Below, one piece after another: positions 47,471-56,341 of a DNA stretch of 60,098 nt. Made by a program: the position numbers and the translations under genes. The notes beneath the pieces are model-generated. The model had not been told where the DNA came from. It saw nothing but the letters and a program-made list of their open reading frames with translations, and searched no databases. Source of the DNA: Spirochaetaceae bacterium (GTDB lineage: Bacteria; Spirochaetota; Spirochaetia; DSM-27196; SLAA01); contig PUPD01000227.1 of NCBI GenBank assembly GCA_003552985.1, positions 1 to 60,098 of the forward strand. Direction: 5' to 3'. Numbering within the stretch: position 1 is the stretch's first letter; each line of letters opens with the position of its first letter.

Positions 47471-48943
47471 CTAAGCACGCAAAACCGGCGCACTGCAGAT
47501 CTCCTCAGCGGTATCAAGTAAAATCTCGGTTGCTTCCGGAGCCAGGTCGTTCGCTATGGTCTCGTACTTTCCCCACCAGTCGCGTTCCCCAAACTGCGTG
47601 GGGTGCGGCAGATACTGAAAATGACTGTTGGCATACCCGATCACGAATCCGAGGTCAGAGGAACAGCGACGCTGCCAATCTCGGCCCACGGCAACCAAGG
47701 GCTCGCCCGGCAATGCGACGAACCGGAACTCACCGAGTTGCATAACCTGAACCGGAACCAGGTGCTTCTGTGCCGCATCGCGCTCGCAACGCGAGCGTAT
47801 CAAACGGTACCGACAGACTGCAGCCATGAGCCGGCACATCTCCGATTCGGGTAACCTTCGCCTGATTACGACCTCCGAAGCTCGCGCCCAGAGCGCGGTA
47901 CTCTCCAGGTGGGCATCTGCGGTCGTCACACCGGTCTCCGCACCGAGGAACTCCATGATGACCGTCGCCTCGTGCGTCAGCTGCTCCTGGAGCTCATCCG
48001 CAGACCAGCCACTTCGGCTCGCGTCGCCGGAATGCGCACGCGCCCGCAGTGCGGCCCCGGAGCCCAAATAGGCGTCGGCGATCCGGCACTCTCGCTGGAC
48101 GCACCGAGGCTGCGAATCAGTTACCGGAGAGGCGTCCGCGATGACCCGGATAACCTCTGCGGCCAGCCGGCCTCCAAGATCGGCCGCTTCGTCATGCAGA
48201 ACGTCGGCATACCCACGCGGGTCGAGCGCATCGGCGTTTGGGCGACTCCGCGGTATTACGTCCCCGGAAGCTACGTTGACAAACAAGGCGACCGTTCCCG
48301 GGAATGCCCGCTCCACTGCCGACTGAGCGTGACCCGGGTAGTCGGCGCTGATCGCCATGTTGCGCCATCCGAGCGTCACGGGATGGCAGGCGCATCCGAA
48401 TACCACCGCGACCGGCAGGGACGAATGCCGTTCCACAATCTGAAGAACCGGGATTCGGTGATCCACGTCGTTCGGCCTTCCGCGGGTCCGGCGGTTACGC
48501 ATAAGCTCCGCTTTTCCAACACCGGCATGTAGCCGAGCCGGGCGCGCGGTTTGCACAGCCTTCAGTCCGGTCCGGACCACCGCCTCCGTCAGCCCGTTCA
48601 AGTACCGGCGATGCCGCTCATCGCGCGGCCTGAGGTCCGGTCCTGAATGAGTATGCGACGCTGCGATGCAGATCGCCTCACTGGAAACCGCAGCTTGGCT
48701 TGCGAGCCTCTGCTTAATCGCGCGAGCCAACGAGCCGGGTACATGGATAAGATCAAGGCCGATCAATAACAGGCTGCCGCGGGGGCCTCCGAGATACACC
48801 GCTTTTGCGCTGAGGGGATCAAGCACACCGCTGCTCGGCGAGGTCCGCTGTCCGAAACCACCCATGTATAACTCTTCTCGCGGAGTGATGTCCGTCCAAG
48901 CGCTCCCGGCAACGAGCTCTGCCCGACCCGCCATGCTCGCCAT
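47471..48943 (-). CDS. Neutral/alkaline ceramidase-family protein without the nucleophilic Ser (second copy)
   Basis: A 490-residue protein with AGSAWTDITPREELYMGGF, the zinc motif AASHTHSGPDLR and GCACHPVTLG...SADYPG. The nucleophile segment reads GDVIP where ceramidases have GDVSP, so the Ser is Ile. The start chosen is the ATG at 48943 behind GGGG; the track GTG is five codons earlier. It shares only the family fold with the first copy and is clearly diverged. It heads the unit with PIG-L and M20 genes. Cytoplasmic; substrate unknown. Confidence 0.76.
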   Translation of the reverse strand: MASMAGRAELVAGSAWTDITPREELYMGGFGQRTSPSSGVLDPLSAKAVYLGGPRGSLLLIGLDLIHVPGSLARAIKQRLASQAAVSSEAICIAASHTHSGPDLRPRDERHRRYLNGLTEAVVRTGLKAVQTARPARLHAGVGKAELMRNRRTRGRPNDVDHRIPVLQIVERHSSLPVAVVFGCACHPVTLGWRNMAISADYPGHAQSAVERAFPGTVALFVNVASGDVIPRSRPNADALDPRGYADVLHDEAADLGGRLAAEVIRVIADASPVTDSQPRCVQRECRIADAYLGSGAALRARAHSGDASRSGWSADELQEQLTHEATVIMEFLGAETGVTTADAHLESTALWARASEVVIRRRLPESEMCRLMAAVCRYRLIRSRCERDAAQKHLVPVQVMQLGEFRFVALPGEPLVAVGRDWQRRCSSDLGFVIGYANSHFQYLPHPTQFGERDWWGKYETIANDLAPEATEILLDTAEEICSAPVLRA

Positions 48944-48976
48944 ACTATAGATCCCCACTCATATATAAACTACATA

Positions 48977-49005
48977 TTGCGTTAATTATTATATGAATGT
49001 ACTAT
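48977..49005 (+). promoter_or_regulatory. Promoter for the PFK-SIS unit, overlapping an opposing promoter
   Basis: TTGCGT (48977-48982) and TACTAT (49000-49005) are 17 bases apart. The -10 overlaps that of the minus-strand promoter at 49001-49029. Confidence 0.6.
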
Positions 49006-49029
49006 TAAATAGAAACCGGATTCTGTCAA
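49001..49029 (-). promoter_or_regulatory. Promoter for the ceramidase-family / PIG-L / M20 unit
   Basis: TTGACA (49024-49029) and AATAGT (49001-49006) are 17 bases apart on the minus strand. The -35 overlaps the near-palindrome GTCAACCGGTTGGTGAC (49026-49042), a candidate operator. Confidence 0.5.
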
Positions 49030-49080
49030 CCGGTTGGTGACGCACTATCGCCGGTTTTAGATATTTTAGACTTTGAAAGG

Positions 49081-50322
49081 ATGGTGCAACGAATGCAGCG
49101 GGCAAACATGCTAATCGGCCAGTCCGGCGGACCCACCACGGTCATCAACGCCAGTCTGGCGGCTGTGGTGGAGCACGCGCGCCGGTCGGAGCTTGTCGAC
49201 CGCGTCTACGGTATGCGCTTCGGAATCGAAGGACTTCTGAGCGGGCACCTTATTGACCTCACCGGGTTGTCGACCGAGCGCCTTACGCGCCTGGCACGAA
49301 CTCCGTCGTCGGCTCTCGGCTCTTCGCGACACAAATTGAGCGATGACGAGCTGCCGCAACTCCTTGAGCAGTTGCGTAGTTTCAACGTCCGGTACCTGCT
49401 CATGATCGGTGGGAACGACACCATGGAGACCATACAGCGCGTAGAACAGTACTGCGCCGAAGAGCACTACCCGATTCATGGGGTCGGCATCCCCAAAACC
49501 GTCGATAACGACCTGTTCGGAACCGATCACACCCCGGGGTTTCCCTCAGCGGCGCGTTATCTCGCGCTCTCCGCACTCCAGGGCGGGTGCCTCGCCCGCG
49601 ATATGCGGCGCGTAGATCAATACCTGATCCTGCAAACCGTCGGACGCGACGCCGGTTGGCTCCCGGCCGCCACCGCCGCCGCCCGGCAACGGGAAGGTGA
49701 TGCTCCCCATCTGATCTACGTGCCGGAAGTGCCGATGAACCGGGATGCGTTCCTCCGGGACGCAACTGATTGCATCGATCGTCACGGTTGGGTATCAATA
49801 GTCTGTGGCGAGGGGGTTGCCTGGGACGACGGTACGCCGGTCTCAGCCAGCGCAACACTCGACCGTTTCTCGAACATCGAGTACGGCGCAATGGGCGGAA
49901 CCGGGGCTGCGCTGCATCTGCATCGGATTCTCGCAGAGCACACCGGCTTGCGCGGCGAATTCCAGATTCCGGAGTCCTTGCCGATGTGCGCCGCCGATCG
50001 AACCAGCGAGATCGACCGCAAAGAAGCGGCCGCCTGCGGCCGTGAGGCTGCTCGCCTCGCGCTCTCCGGCGCCTCCGGCATTATGGTTGGAATGAAACGT
50101 CGATCCGGCAGCTATGCTGTGGACTACATTACCGTGCCGTTGCAGGAGGTCGCTCGGCGGACTAAACCGATGCCGCCCGAGTATCTCGCCGGAGATAAGC
50201 GAGACGTCTCACCGGAGTTCCTCGCGTATCTGCGCCCGCTCATCGGCCCGCTGCCCGAGCACGAATCTCTCGACGACCTCGAACGGTCGTGGGCAGAGGC
50301 AGCCCGCAAAACCGACAGATAG
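49081..50322 (+). CDS. 6-phosphofructokinase-like (PPi/PFK family) kinase with altered GGDG motif
   Basis: A 413-residue PFK-family protein with GQSGGPTTVINASLAAVV at the N-terminus and PKTVDNDLFGTDHTPG, the Lys form found in PPi-dependent and related PFKs. The phosphoryl-donor motif GGDG(S) of ATP-PFK or GGDDS of PPi-PFK is GGNDT here, so the first Asp, which helps bind Mg, is Asn. The donor and substrate are therefore uncertain. The start may be this ATG, whose AAAGG touches it, or better the ATG at 49093. It is followed by the SIS gene, four bases after its stop up to a shared AGGAG. Confidence 0.82.
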   Translation: MVQRMQRANMLIGQSGGPTTVINASLAAVVEHARRSELVDRVYGMRFGIEGLLSGHLIDLTGLSTERLTRLARTPSSALGSSRHKLSDDELPQLLEQLRSFNVRYLLMIGGNDTMETIQRVEQYCAEEHYPIHGVGIPKTVDNDLFGTDHTPGFPSAARYLALSALQGGCLARDMRRVDQYLILQTVGRDAGWLPAATAAARQREGDAPHLIYVPEVPMNRDAFLRDATDCIDRHGWVSIVCGEGVAWDDGTPVSASATLDRFSNIEYGAMGGTGAALHLHRILAEHTGLRGEFQIPESLPMCAADRTSEIDRKEAAACGREAARLALSGASGIMVGMKRRSGSYAVDYITVPLQEVARRTKPMPPEYLAGDKRDVSPEFLAYLRPLIGPLPEHESLDDLERSWAEAARKTDR

Positions 50323-50332
50323 GAGCATGAGC

Positions 50333-51337
50333 ATGAATCTACAGTCCGAACAGTACCGGCGCTTCAAGCTGGTTCGTGAAATGGAGCAAACCGGAAACGT
50401 CATCTCCGGGCTGAGCCGTGACCAAATCGAGCATACCCCGGTACGCTATCCGAAGATCCTTTTGACCGGCGAGGGTTCTTCGCGCATATTCCCCGGCAAG
50501 CATGCGGTCAACGACGCGCACCGCTTTGGGTATCACGATCAGGTCTTCACCGAGACCGCCGCGAACAGCGCCGATCTCGACCACACCGGCGAGAGCCTGT
50601 TCGTCGCGTCCAACTCCGGCCGCACCGCCGAATGCGTACGCCTGATCCGGCAGCTTGAAGAGCGCTCCGACACACACACGGTCGGACTAACGACGAATCC
50701 GGACTCTCCCGTCGCGACCGAGTGCGACGCACACTACATACTCACCTGTGGAAAAGAGGAGGCGGTTGCAGCGACCAAGACCGTCGTGGAGCAGGCGTTG
50801 TTCCACGACATTCTGTTGCGCTCGCGCAACGGCCGGACACCTGTGGAGCTCCGCGCCCTTGCCGAAGCGTTTCGCGACACGTTGGCCGCCACGGTACCCG
50901 AATCCGTGCTCAGGCCGCTCGCGGGCGCATCGCTCGTCTACTTCACCGGGCGCAACGACGGGGTTGCCGAGGAACTGACGCTCAAAACCAACGAGATTAC
51001 GCGTAAGAAGGCTGACTTCCTGGAAGGAACCTACGCCGTTCACGGCATCGAAGAGGTCATGGACCCTGGCGAGGCGGTGGTGCTGATTGACCCGCCTGCA
51101 AACGAGGAGCAGAAGTTCAAGGAGGTGTTACGGGAGGGTGTAGGTGTGTCGGTCATTGCAATCAGCACGCGAGACACCGCGTTCCCCACCTTCCGGATTG
51201 CCGATGCGGGCGAGCTCCAGCCGTACCTCCTGCTCGCCGCCGGCTGGAACCTGCTGGTTGAGCTCGGACTTCAGCTGGAGGTAGATCTCGACAAACCCCA
51301 GCGGGCGCGCAAGGTGGGCAATGAGTTTGTAGGGTGA
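50333..51337 (+). CDS. Double-SIS-domain sugar isomerase/deaminase-like protein
   Basis: A 334-residue protein of the GlmS C-terminal / AgaS / NagB-II type. The phospho-sugar sites are GEGSSRIFPGKHAVND (about residue 46) and ASNSGRTAECVRLI (about residue 92), with KEEAVAATKTVVEQ after. The real start is the ATG at 50333 seven bases after AGGAG, not the track start inside the PFK gene. Such enzymes isomerise or deaminate amino-sugar 6-phosphates to ketose phosphates, which would suit the neighbouring PFK-like kinase as next step. Substrate not established. Confidence 0.85.
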   Translation: MNLQSEQYRRFKLVREMEQTGNVISGLSRDQIEHTPVRYPKILLTGEGSSRIFPGKHAVNDAHRFGYHDQVFTETAANSADLDHTGESLFVASNSGRTAECVRLIRQLEERSDTHTVGLTTNPDSPVATECDAHYILTCGKEEAVAATKTVVEQALFHDILLRSRNGRTPVELRALAEAFRDTLAATVPESVLRPLAGASLVYFTGRNDGVAEELTLKTNEITRKKADFLEGTYAVHGIEEVMDPGEAVVLIDPPANEEQKFKEVLREGVGVSVIAISTRDTAFPTFRIADAGELQPYLLLAAGWNLLVELGLQLEVDLDKPQRARKVGNEFVG

Positions 51338-51423
51338 CTCCGTGGGCGCCGGCACCCCCGGGTTCAAGCCGAGCCGGTTTCCACCAAGCCCGCCTCAGCC
51401 GGGCGCGCCTCGGAACAGCGCGC

Positions 51424-51930
51424 TTAGGCGAAACGTTTGCGAAGGTCGCGAACCCACGCGCTGATACGCTTCTGGGTGAGGTCGGGCTGGTTGTCCTCGT
51501 CGATCACGAGCCCGAGGAACCGGCCGTCGCGCACCGAGCCGGAACCGGTAAAGGCGTAGTTCTTGACCTCGGTTCGACCGACGAGGCCGGCGCCGCACGC
51601 ACTCACCTTGTCTGCCATCTGCCCCATCCAGCCGGCGAACGTATCCGGATAGTTCTGTTGGTCGCCCACAGCCAGGAGCGCGACCCGTCTGCCAGTCAGA
51701 TCAAGCTCATCGAAGGCCGGAAAGAAGGCTTCCCAATCGTCCTGAAGATCACCGGTGCCCCAGGTGGAACCGGCAAGAACCAGATTGCGGTACGCGAGCA
51801 TCTGCTCCGGCGTCGCCTCAGCAATGTTTAAGAGATCCGCCTTGTCATGCCCGAAGGTGTCACGCAGCCGCTGCGCGACATCACGAGTGTTGCCGGTGGA
51901 CGACCCGTAGAAGATGCCGACCTTATCCAT
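51424..51930 (-). CDS. Flavodoxin (long-chain)
   Basis: A 168-residue FMN electron-transfer protein. The FMN phosphate loop is GSSTGNTRDVAQRL near residue 9, the isoalloxazine loops are GSTWGTGDLQDDW and GDQQNYPDTFAGWMG. The length and the inserted segment mark the long-chain form. It has its own promoter overlapping the end of the DHH gene and converges with the SIS gene, 86 bases apart; that gap holds a short GC-rich hairpin without T-run. Confidence 0.95.
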   Translation of the reverse strand: MDKVGIFYGSSTGNTRDVAQRLRDTFGHDKADLLNIAEATPEQMLAYRNLVLAGSTWGTGDLQDDWEAFFPAFDELDLTGRRVALLAVGDQQNYPDTFAGWMGQMADKVSACGAGLVGRTEVKNYAFTGSGSVRDGRFLGLVIDEDNQPDLTQKRISAWVRDLRKRFA

Positions 51931-51981
51931 GCCAGAAACCTCAAGTCGGAGAGAGTCTTGCCACGTCGTCGATTAATGGAG

Positions 51982-52010
51982 ACGATACCCAATTGGTCGG
52001 ACGCTGTCAA
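51982..52010 (-). promoter_or_regulatory. Promoter for flavodoxin
   Basis: TTGACA (52005-52010) and TATCGT (51982-51987) are 17 bases apart on the minus strand; the -35 overlaps the stop of the upstream DHH gene. Confidence 0.7.
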
Positions 52011-52957
52011 TCAGCCCGCAGCGCCTCGATCAGCTCAGCGAGCACATCTGCAGCGCGATCGTTGGCCACCTGACAGGTTCCGGCAGCTGCGTGACCGCCG
52101 CCCCCGTAGCTGTGCATGAGATCGCCGACATTCGTCTTGCATGTCTTGTTAAAGATGGACTTCCCGAGTGTAAACACAGTGTTTTGCTTCCGAAAGCCCC
52201 AGATTATCTGAATGGAAACGTTCGTCTCGGGAAACAGCGCGTACTTGATGAATCGGTTTCCGGCGTAAACCGTCTCTTCTCCACGCATATCGATCACCAG
52301 TACGCTGTCCTCAAGGCGCGCACAGTTGCGGATTTGCTTCTTGAACATCTGCTCGTGCTCGAAATAGAGCTTCACTCGCTCGGCGACATCGGCTAAATCC
52401 AGAATCTCTTCGATCGCCAGCTCGCGGCAGTACTCGATAAGATCCAGCATGAGTTGATAATTGGAAATGCGAAAGTTCTTGAACCGTCCCAACCCGGTGC
52501 GGGCGTCCATGATGAAGTTGAGCAGGTCCCAGCGCTCGGGATGCAGTACTTCGTCCCTTGTAAAGCTTGCACTGTCGGCTTTGTCGACTGCCTCCAGCAT
52601 CTCGGCGGAAATATTCTTAAACCGGTCGGCGCCGCCGTAGTACTCATACACAACCCGCGCCGCCGACGGTGCGTCCGGGTCGATAATGTAATTCTGATAA
52701 CGATCCGCACGACGGGCTTCAGAATGGTGGTGATCGAATGCCAGGTGCACCCCTTCCACATACGGTAGATTGGTTATGATATCGTTTTCAGTGACCGCAA
52801 TCAGCCCATCCTGCATATCCTTGGGATGGACAAACTTGATCTCATCGATCACTCCGAGCTCGCGCAGTAACACGGCGCAGACTAGGCCGTCGAAGTCGCT
52901 GCGTGTCACCAGTCGATATCCCGTCCGCTGCTCGTTTGCGCTTTCAACTCTGACCAT
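52007..52957 (-). CDS. DHH family phosphoesterase
   Basis: A 316-residue metal-dependent phosphoesterase of the DHH/RecJ-like group. The motifs are RSDFDGLVCAVLL, HPKDMQDG, AFDHHHSEARRAD and the C-terminal DHHA1 motif GGGGHAAAGTCQV. The ATG at 52957 follows AGGAGG by eight bases; the track start 59 codons upstream overlaps the promoter. Possible substrates are short oligonucleotides (NrnA-like), c-di-AMP products or polyphosphate; the sequence alone does not decide. It is divergent from glk. Confidence 0.88.
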   Translation of the reverse strand: MVRVESANEQRTGYRLVTRSDFDGLVCAVLLRELGVIDEIKFVHPKDMQDGLIAVTENDIITNLPYVEGVHLAFDHHHSEARRADRYQNYIIDPDAPSAARVVYEYYGGADRFKNISAEMLEAVDKADSASFTRDEVLHPERWDLLNFIMDARTGLGRFKNFRISNYQLMLDLIEYCRELAIEEILDLADVAERVKLYFEHEQMFKKQIRNCARLEDSVLVIDMRGEETVYAGNRFIKYALFPETNVSIQIIWGFRKQNTVFTLGKSIFNKTCKTNVGDLMHSYGGGGHAAAGTCQVANDRAADVLAELIEALRAD

Positions 52958-52982
52958 GCCGGGGCCTCCTGCAACGGGTGCT

Positions 52983-53011
52983 ATGCTATCCCATACTCGG
53001 GCAGTGGGCAA
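52983..53011 (-). promoter_or_regulatory. Promoter for the DHH phosphoesterase
   Basis: TTGCCC (53006-53011) and TAGCAT (52983-52988) are 17 bases apart on the minus strand, with a leader of about 20 bases that just includes the AGGAGG. Confidence 0.6.
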
Positions 53012-53093
53012 GCAAAAACTTACTCTGCAGCGCCGCGACTCTTCACGATCTCGCGCACCGGCTGTACCGGCACCTACCCAGACGTAACAAGCC

Positions 53094-53122
53094 TTGATCC
53101 CCGCTCGTCTGCATAGTATATA
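53094..53122 (+). promoter_or_regulatory. Promoter for glucokinase, predicted to give a near-leaderless mRNA
   Basis: TTGATC (53094-53099) and TATATA (53117-53122) are 17 bases apart. The expected start near 53129 is only about four bases before the ATG at 53133, and no ribosome-binding site is present. Confidence 0.6.
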
Positions 53123-53132
53123 AGAACATGCC

Positions 53133-54218
53133 ATGTTGAGACGAGCCTCGCCTGATTATGACGGACTGATCCTGGCAGCGGATATCGGCGGCACTAACAC
53201 GCGTTTAGCGATAGTAGCCAAACAAGATAACAGCTTCCGGATCCTCGGACGCTTTCAAACCGCGACGCCGGAGCATGAACGCTTCGAGGATGTATTGACG
53301 CTTGCCTTGCAGGAGATGGGCAAAGAAACCGACCTCAGAGAGCTGTCGCTGTGCTGTATCAGTGCCGCAGGCCCGGTGGTAAATGATGAATGCCGTCTTA
53401 CCAACGCTCCCTGGACGATTCGGCGCAACTCCATCGAGCAGACGACCGGAGTACGTACCTACCTGGTCAATGATTTCAGCGCAATCAGCTATGCCCTGCC
53501 GCTCCTCGACCGCGAGAACCCTGATCAGGTGCTCGACCTCCCAACCGTCGAAGGAAACCACGCAGTACCGCAGGAAGGAATCGCGGCGGTAGTCGGCGCC
53601 GGAACGGGCCTGGGAGTGGGCTTCATCGCGACCGACAACGGGAGCTACCGTGCCTGGCCGTCGGAAGGAGGGCACACAGACCTTACCCCCTGCGACGAGC
53701 GGACTGATGCGCTGGTACGACATCTGCGTGCCGAGCTCGGCGGGCATCCTGACTGGGAGCACGTCGTCTCAGGTGCCGGAATCGCCAACGTGTTCGGTTT
53801 TCTGCGCACCCACGAGTTCAGCGACTATTACGCCGAGATCGTAAACCGGGTTCTCGAGCTTCCGGCGCGCGAACGCGCGGCGCAGATCTCGGCGGCAGCC
53901 CACCATGACCCGCTGTGCCGTGCTACGATGGAGTTTTTCGTTGAGCTTTATGCGCGAGCAGCGGCCGGGGTCGCGCTCCAGTTGCTTCCCACCGCCGGGC
54001 TTTATCTCGGCGGCGGCATCGCGCCCAAGAACCTGCGCTTCTTCACGGAAGAACACCGCTTCATGCGCAGCTTCTGCGGCAGTTTCCACGCCAAGTTTCG
54101 CAATATCCTGAGCTACACGCCGGTCAGCATCATAACCGACCCCGAGGTGTCGCTGTACGGGGCGGCACACGCAGCCACAACCCTCGATCGTGTAGCGGCA
54201 GCCGACCGGCCGCTGTAA
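53133..54218 (+). CDS. glk: Glucokinase
   Basis: A 361-residue glucokinase of the E. coli Glk family (not ROK). Motifs are AADIGGTNTRLAIV, VNDFSAISYALP with the catalytic Asp, GAGTGLGVGFI and PSEGGHTDLTPCDE. It phosphorylates glucose to glucose-6-phosphate. It has about ten extra N-terminal residues. It heads a unit with the UDP-sugar pyrophosphorylase (43-base gap) and hisI. The promoter lies so close that the message appears leaderless, or the true start is further in. Confidence 0.93.
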   Translation: MLRRASPDYDGLILAADIGGTNTRLAIVAKQDNSFRILGRFQTATPEHERFEDVLTLALQEMGKETDLRELSLCCISAAGPVVNDECRLTNAPWTIRRNSIEQTTGVRTYLVNDFSAISYALPLLDRENPDQVLDLPTVEGNHAVPQEGIAAVVGAGTGLGVGFIATDNGSYRAWPSEGGHTDLTPCDERTDALVRHLRAELGGHPDWEHVVSGAGIANVFGFLRTHEFSDYYAEIVNRVLELPARERAAQISAAAHHDPLCRATMEFFVELYARAAAGVALQLLPTAGLYLGGGIAPKNLRFFTEEHRFMRSFCGSFHAKFRNILSYTPVSIITDPEVSLYGAAHAATTLDRVAAADRPL

Positions 54219-54261
54219 CAATGGAAAGCACACTAGAGCCCTTGCTACGGAGGTGTTGACC

Positions 54262-55860
54262 ATGGCAGTCAGTGAAGCCTTACGACAGAGTATGATCGAA
54301 CAGGGAATCGATATCTCGTTGACCGAACAGATACTCGAGAACTACAACGCCGGACAGTACGATCACGTCACGCCGGTGGAAGTGAAGGACCTTCCCGAGA
54401 TCGACGGTGGCACCGTGATCGACATGACCGGCGATCTCGTGCTGACCGTTCCATGCGATGAGGCCGATCAGCGCCTCATCCGACTGGAGCCGGCTGTGGG
54501 CGAGCGTCTGCGCGTTGCTACGTTCGGCACCGTCGCCGCCGATGGTAAGGCCGCTCGTTTCACCCGCGCTCAGCTGCACGATCTCGGGCTTCGCATCCTG
54601 CCCGCGGTTGCATTCGGAGTGCTCAACGGAGGCTCGGCGACAAGCTACGCCGACGGCAAGAAGAACGCCGGCTTCAATTCGGAGCTGTTCGAGCTGCTGC
54701 ATCCGGAGTTCGAGCCGCTCGCCGCAGCAGTCCGCGGAAAGGCGAAAGGGATTACACCGGCCTTTCTGCAGCCTGACGGCAGCCCGGGACCGAGCTTCCT
54801 GGAGCTCAAGATGCGTAGCCTACTGATTCAGGCGCTGGAGTTTTCAGACCGTTTCGGGCCCCGCGAGGCTTTGTCCCCTAATGCGCCAATGTTCCAGATG
54901 ACGAGCGTGTACAACACCGAGGAGCTGACGGCTGCCTACCGCAGCTACCGGCACGAGTCACCGTTGCTGGCCGAGCTGATCGAAGCCACCGGCATCGATA
55001 TCACCGAGCCCCTTACAGGCGTACAACCGCTGCTCGCAGCGCTCACGCACTCCGACTATGGCAAACCCAAGCAGATCTTCGCCCAAGCCCACGGGCAACC
55101 CGAGACCGCGCTGCCGATTCCGGGTGGGCACGGGCAGAACTTCCATGTGCTGAAGAACATCTACCGTGATCTTTACCGCTCGGGTAAGCGGTTCGCCTAC
55201 CTCGGCAATGTCGACAACCTCGGGGCTACCGTTGATCCGGCCGCAGTGGCGTACCTGGCGCTATCCGGCAGACAGGCCGGATTCGAGTTCGCTTTCCGCA
55301 CCCCGGTCGACGTCAAGGGTGGTATACTCGTGATCGACCAGCACGGCCGCTATAACTGCGCCGATATCGGCCCTGCGATCAGCAGGGAAGAGGTTCTGAG
55401 AGCTGAGCGCTCCGGCAAACCTATACTGTTCAACTGCGCCACCGGTCTCTTTGATTTGGAGTATCTGGCCGAGAACATCGAAACGATCGCCGCTCAGCTG
55501 CCGATGCGGATCTCCGACCAGGACAAGGATGCCGGCAAATACGCTCAGGCAGAGCAGGTAACCTGGGAAATCATCGGGATGCTCGACGACTTTCTGGTCT
55601 TCGGAATCAACAAGTACGACCGCTTCCTGGCCGCAAAGCTCTTGATCGAGACCCTAATGACGAGCGGGATTAAGCTCGACCACCCACGCTATCCCCGCTC
55701 CGACGCCCCGACGCACGACCTGCAGGCCACGGCTGCAAAGCTCCACGCCGGGTTGCAACGGGTCCTGCATGGCCCGTACGGCATGCGGCTCGAGGGCGAC
55801 CGTTGGAGACCGATGACGGTCGATGAGCTGCGGGCGGCGCGCACCGCCCGGGGGGAATGA
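54262..55860 (+). CDS. UTP--glucose-1-phosphate uridylyltransferase family (UDPGP type)
   Basis: A 532-residue nucleotidyltransferase of the UGP/UAP (UDPGP) family, distinct from bacterial GalU. The nucleotide-binding loop reads [17 protein letters not shown], with further motifs [26 protein letters not shown] and [19 protein letters not shown]. The ATG at 54262 follows GGAGG by eight bases. It likely makes UDP-glucose or UDP-GlcNAc; which sugar cannot be decided here. It follows glk and overlaps hisI by four bases, so glucose-6-phosphate and nucleotide-sugar formation are linked. Confidence 0.85.
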   Translation: MAVSEALRQSMIEQGIDISLTEQILENYNAGQYDHVTPVEVKDLPEIDGGTVIDMTGDLVLTVPCDEADQRLIRLEPAVGERLRVATFGTVAADGKAARFTRAQLHDLGLRILPAVAFGVLNGGSATSYADGKKNAGFNSELFELLHPEFEPLAAAVRGKAKGITPAFLQPDGSPGPSFLELKMRSLLIQALEFSDRFGPREALSPNAPMFQMTSVYNTEELTAAYRSYRHESPLLAELIEATGIDITEPLTGVQPLLAALTHSDYGKPKQIFAQAHGQPETALPIPGGHGQNFHVLKNIYRDLYRSGKRFAYLGNVDNLGATVDPAAVAYLALSGRQAGFEFAFRTPVDVKGGILVIDQHGRYNCADIGPAISREEVLRAERSGKPILFNCATGLFDLEYLAENIETIAAQLPMRISDQDKDAGKYAQAEQVTWEIIGMLDDFLVFGINKYDRFLAAKLLIETLMTSGIKLDHPRYPRSDAPTHDLQATAAKLHAGLQRVLHGPYGMRLEGDRWRPMTVDELRAARTARGE

Positions 55861-56270
55861 GGATGAGCGATGCAGACCCGGCCCGGTCCCAAACACCGGG
55901 CTCCGAGCGCGAGGAAGGCTCCGCGTTGGCTCTCGATTTCGACAAGCTCGGGGGCCTGATCACGGCCGTCGCGCAGGACGCGGTGAGCGGTGAGGTGCTG
56001 ATGGTGGCGTTCATGGACCGCAATGCCTTCGCCGCGACCCGCACCAGCGGCTACGCGCACTATTACAGCCGCTCCCGCGGTCGACTCTGGCAGAAGGGCG
56101 AGAGCTCCGGGAACGTCCAGGAAGTCGAAGAGATCCGTGTCGACTGCGATCAGGATGCGGTGGTGCTGCGAGTCCGGCAGCGCGGCGGCGCCTGCCATAC
56201 CGGCCGCTCAACCTGCTTCTACCGCCGTCTTGACGACACGAAGCTGGTCTTACGGGACGAAGGCGCATAG
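55857..56270 (+). CDS. hisI: Phosphoribosyl-AMP cyclohydrolase
   Basis: A 137-residue HisI, third step of histidine biosynthesis. Motifs are [34 protein letters not shown], the zinc Cys/Asp segment [12 protein letters not shown] and [14 protein letters not shown]. There is no fused HisE domain. The start overlaps the preceding stop (ATGA); a second ATG two codons on is possible. No other his genes are nearby. Confidence 0.95.
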   Translation: MRMSDADPARSQTPGSEREEGSALALDFDKLGGLITAVAQDAVSGEVLMVAFMDRNAFAATRTSGYAHYYSRSRGRLWQKGESSGNVQEVEEIRVDCDQDAVVLRVRQRGGACHTGRSTCFYRRLDDTKLVLRDEGA

Positions 56271-56341
56271 CATCACCCCGAACACTCGTACCGCGGCCGT
56301 TGCGGGAACACGTTCCGCCTCCCGTTCCTCCCGTATGGCGC

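Noticed and set aside
51338-51423. Bidirectional terminator between the SIS and flavodoxin genes
   Set aside because: A GCCCG/CGGGC hairpin exists but neither strand has a T-run after it.
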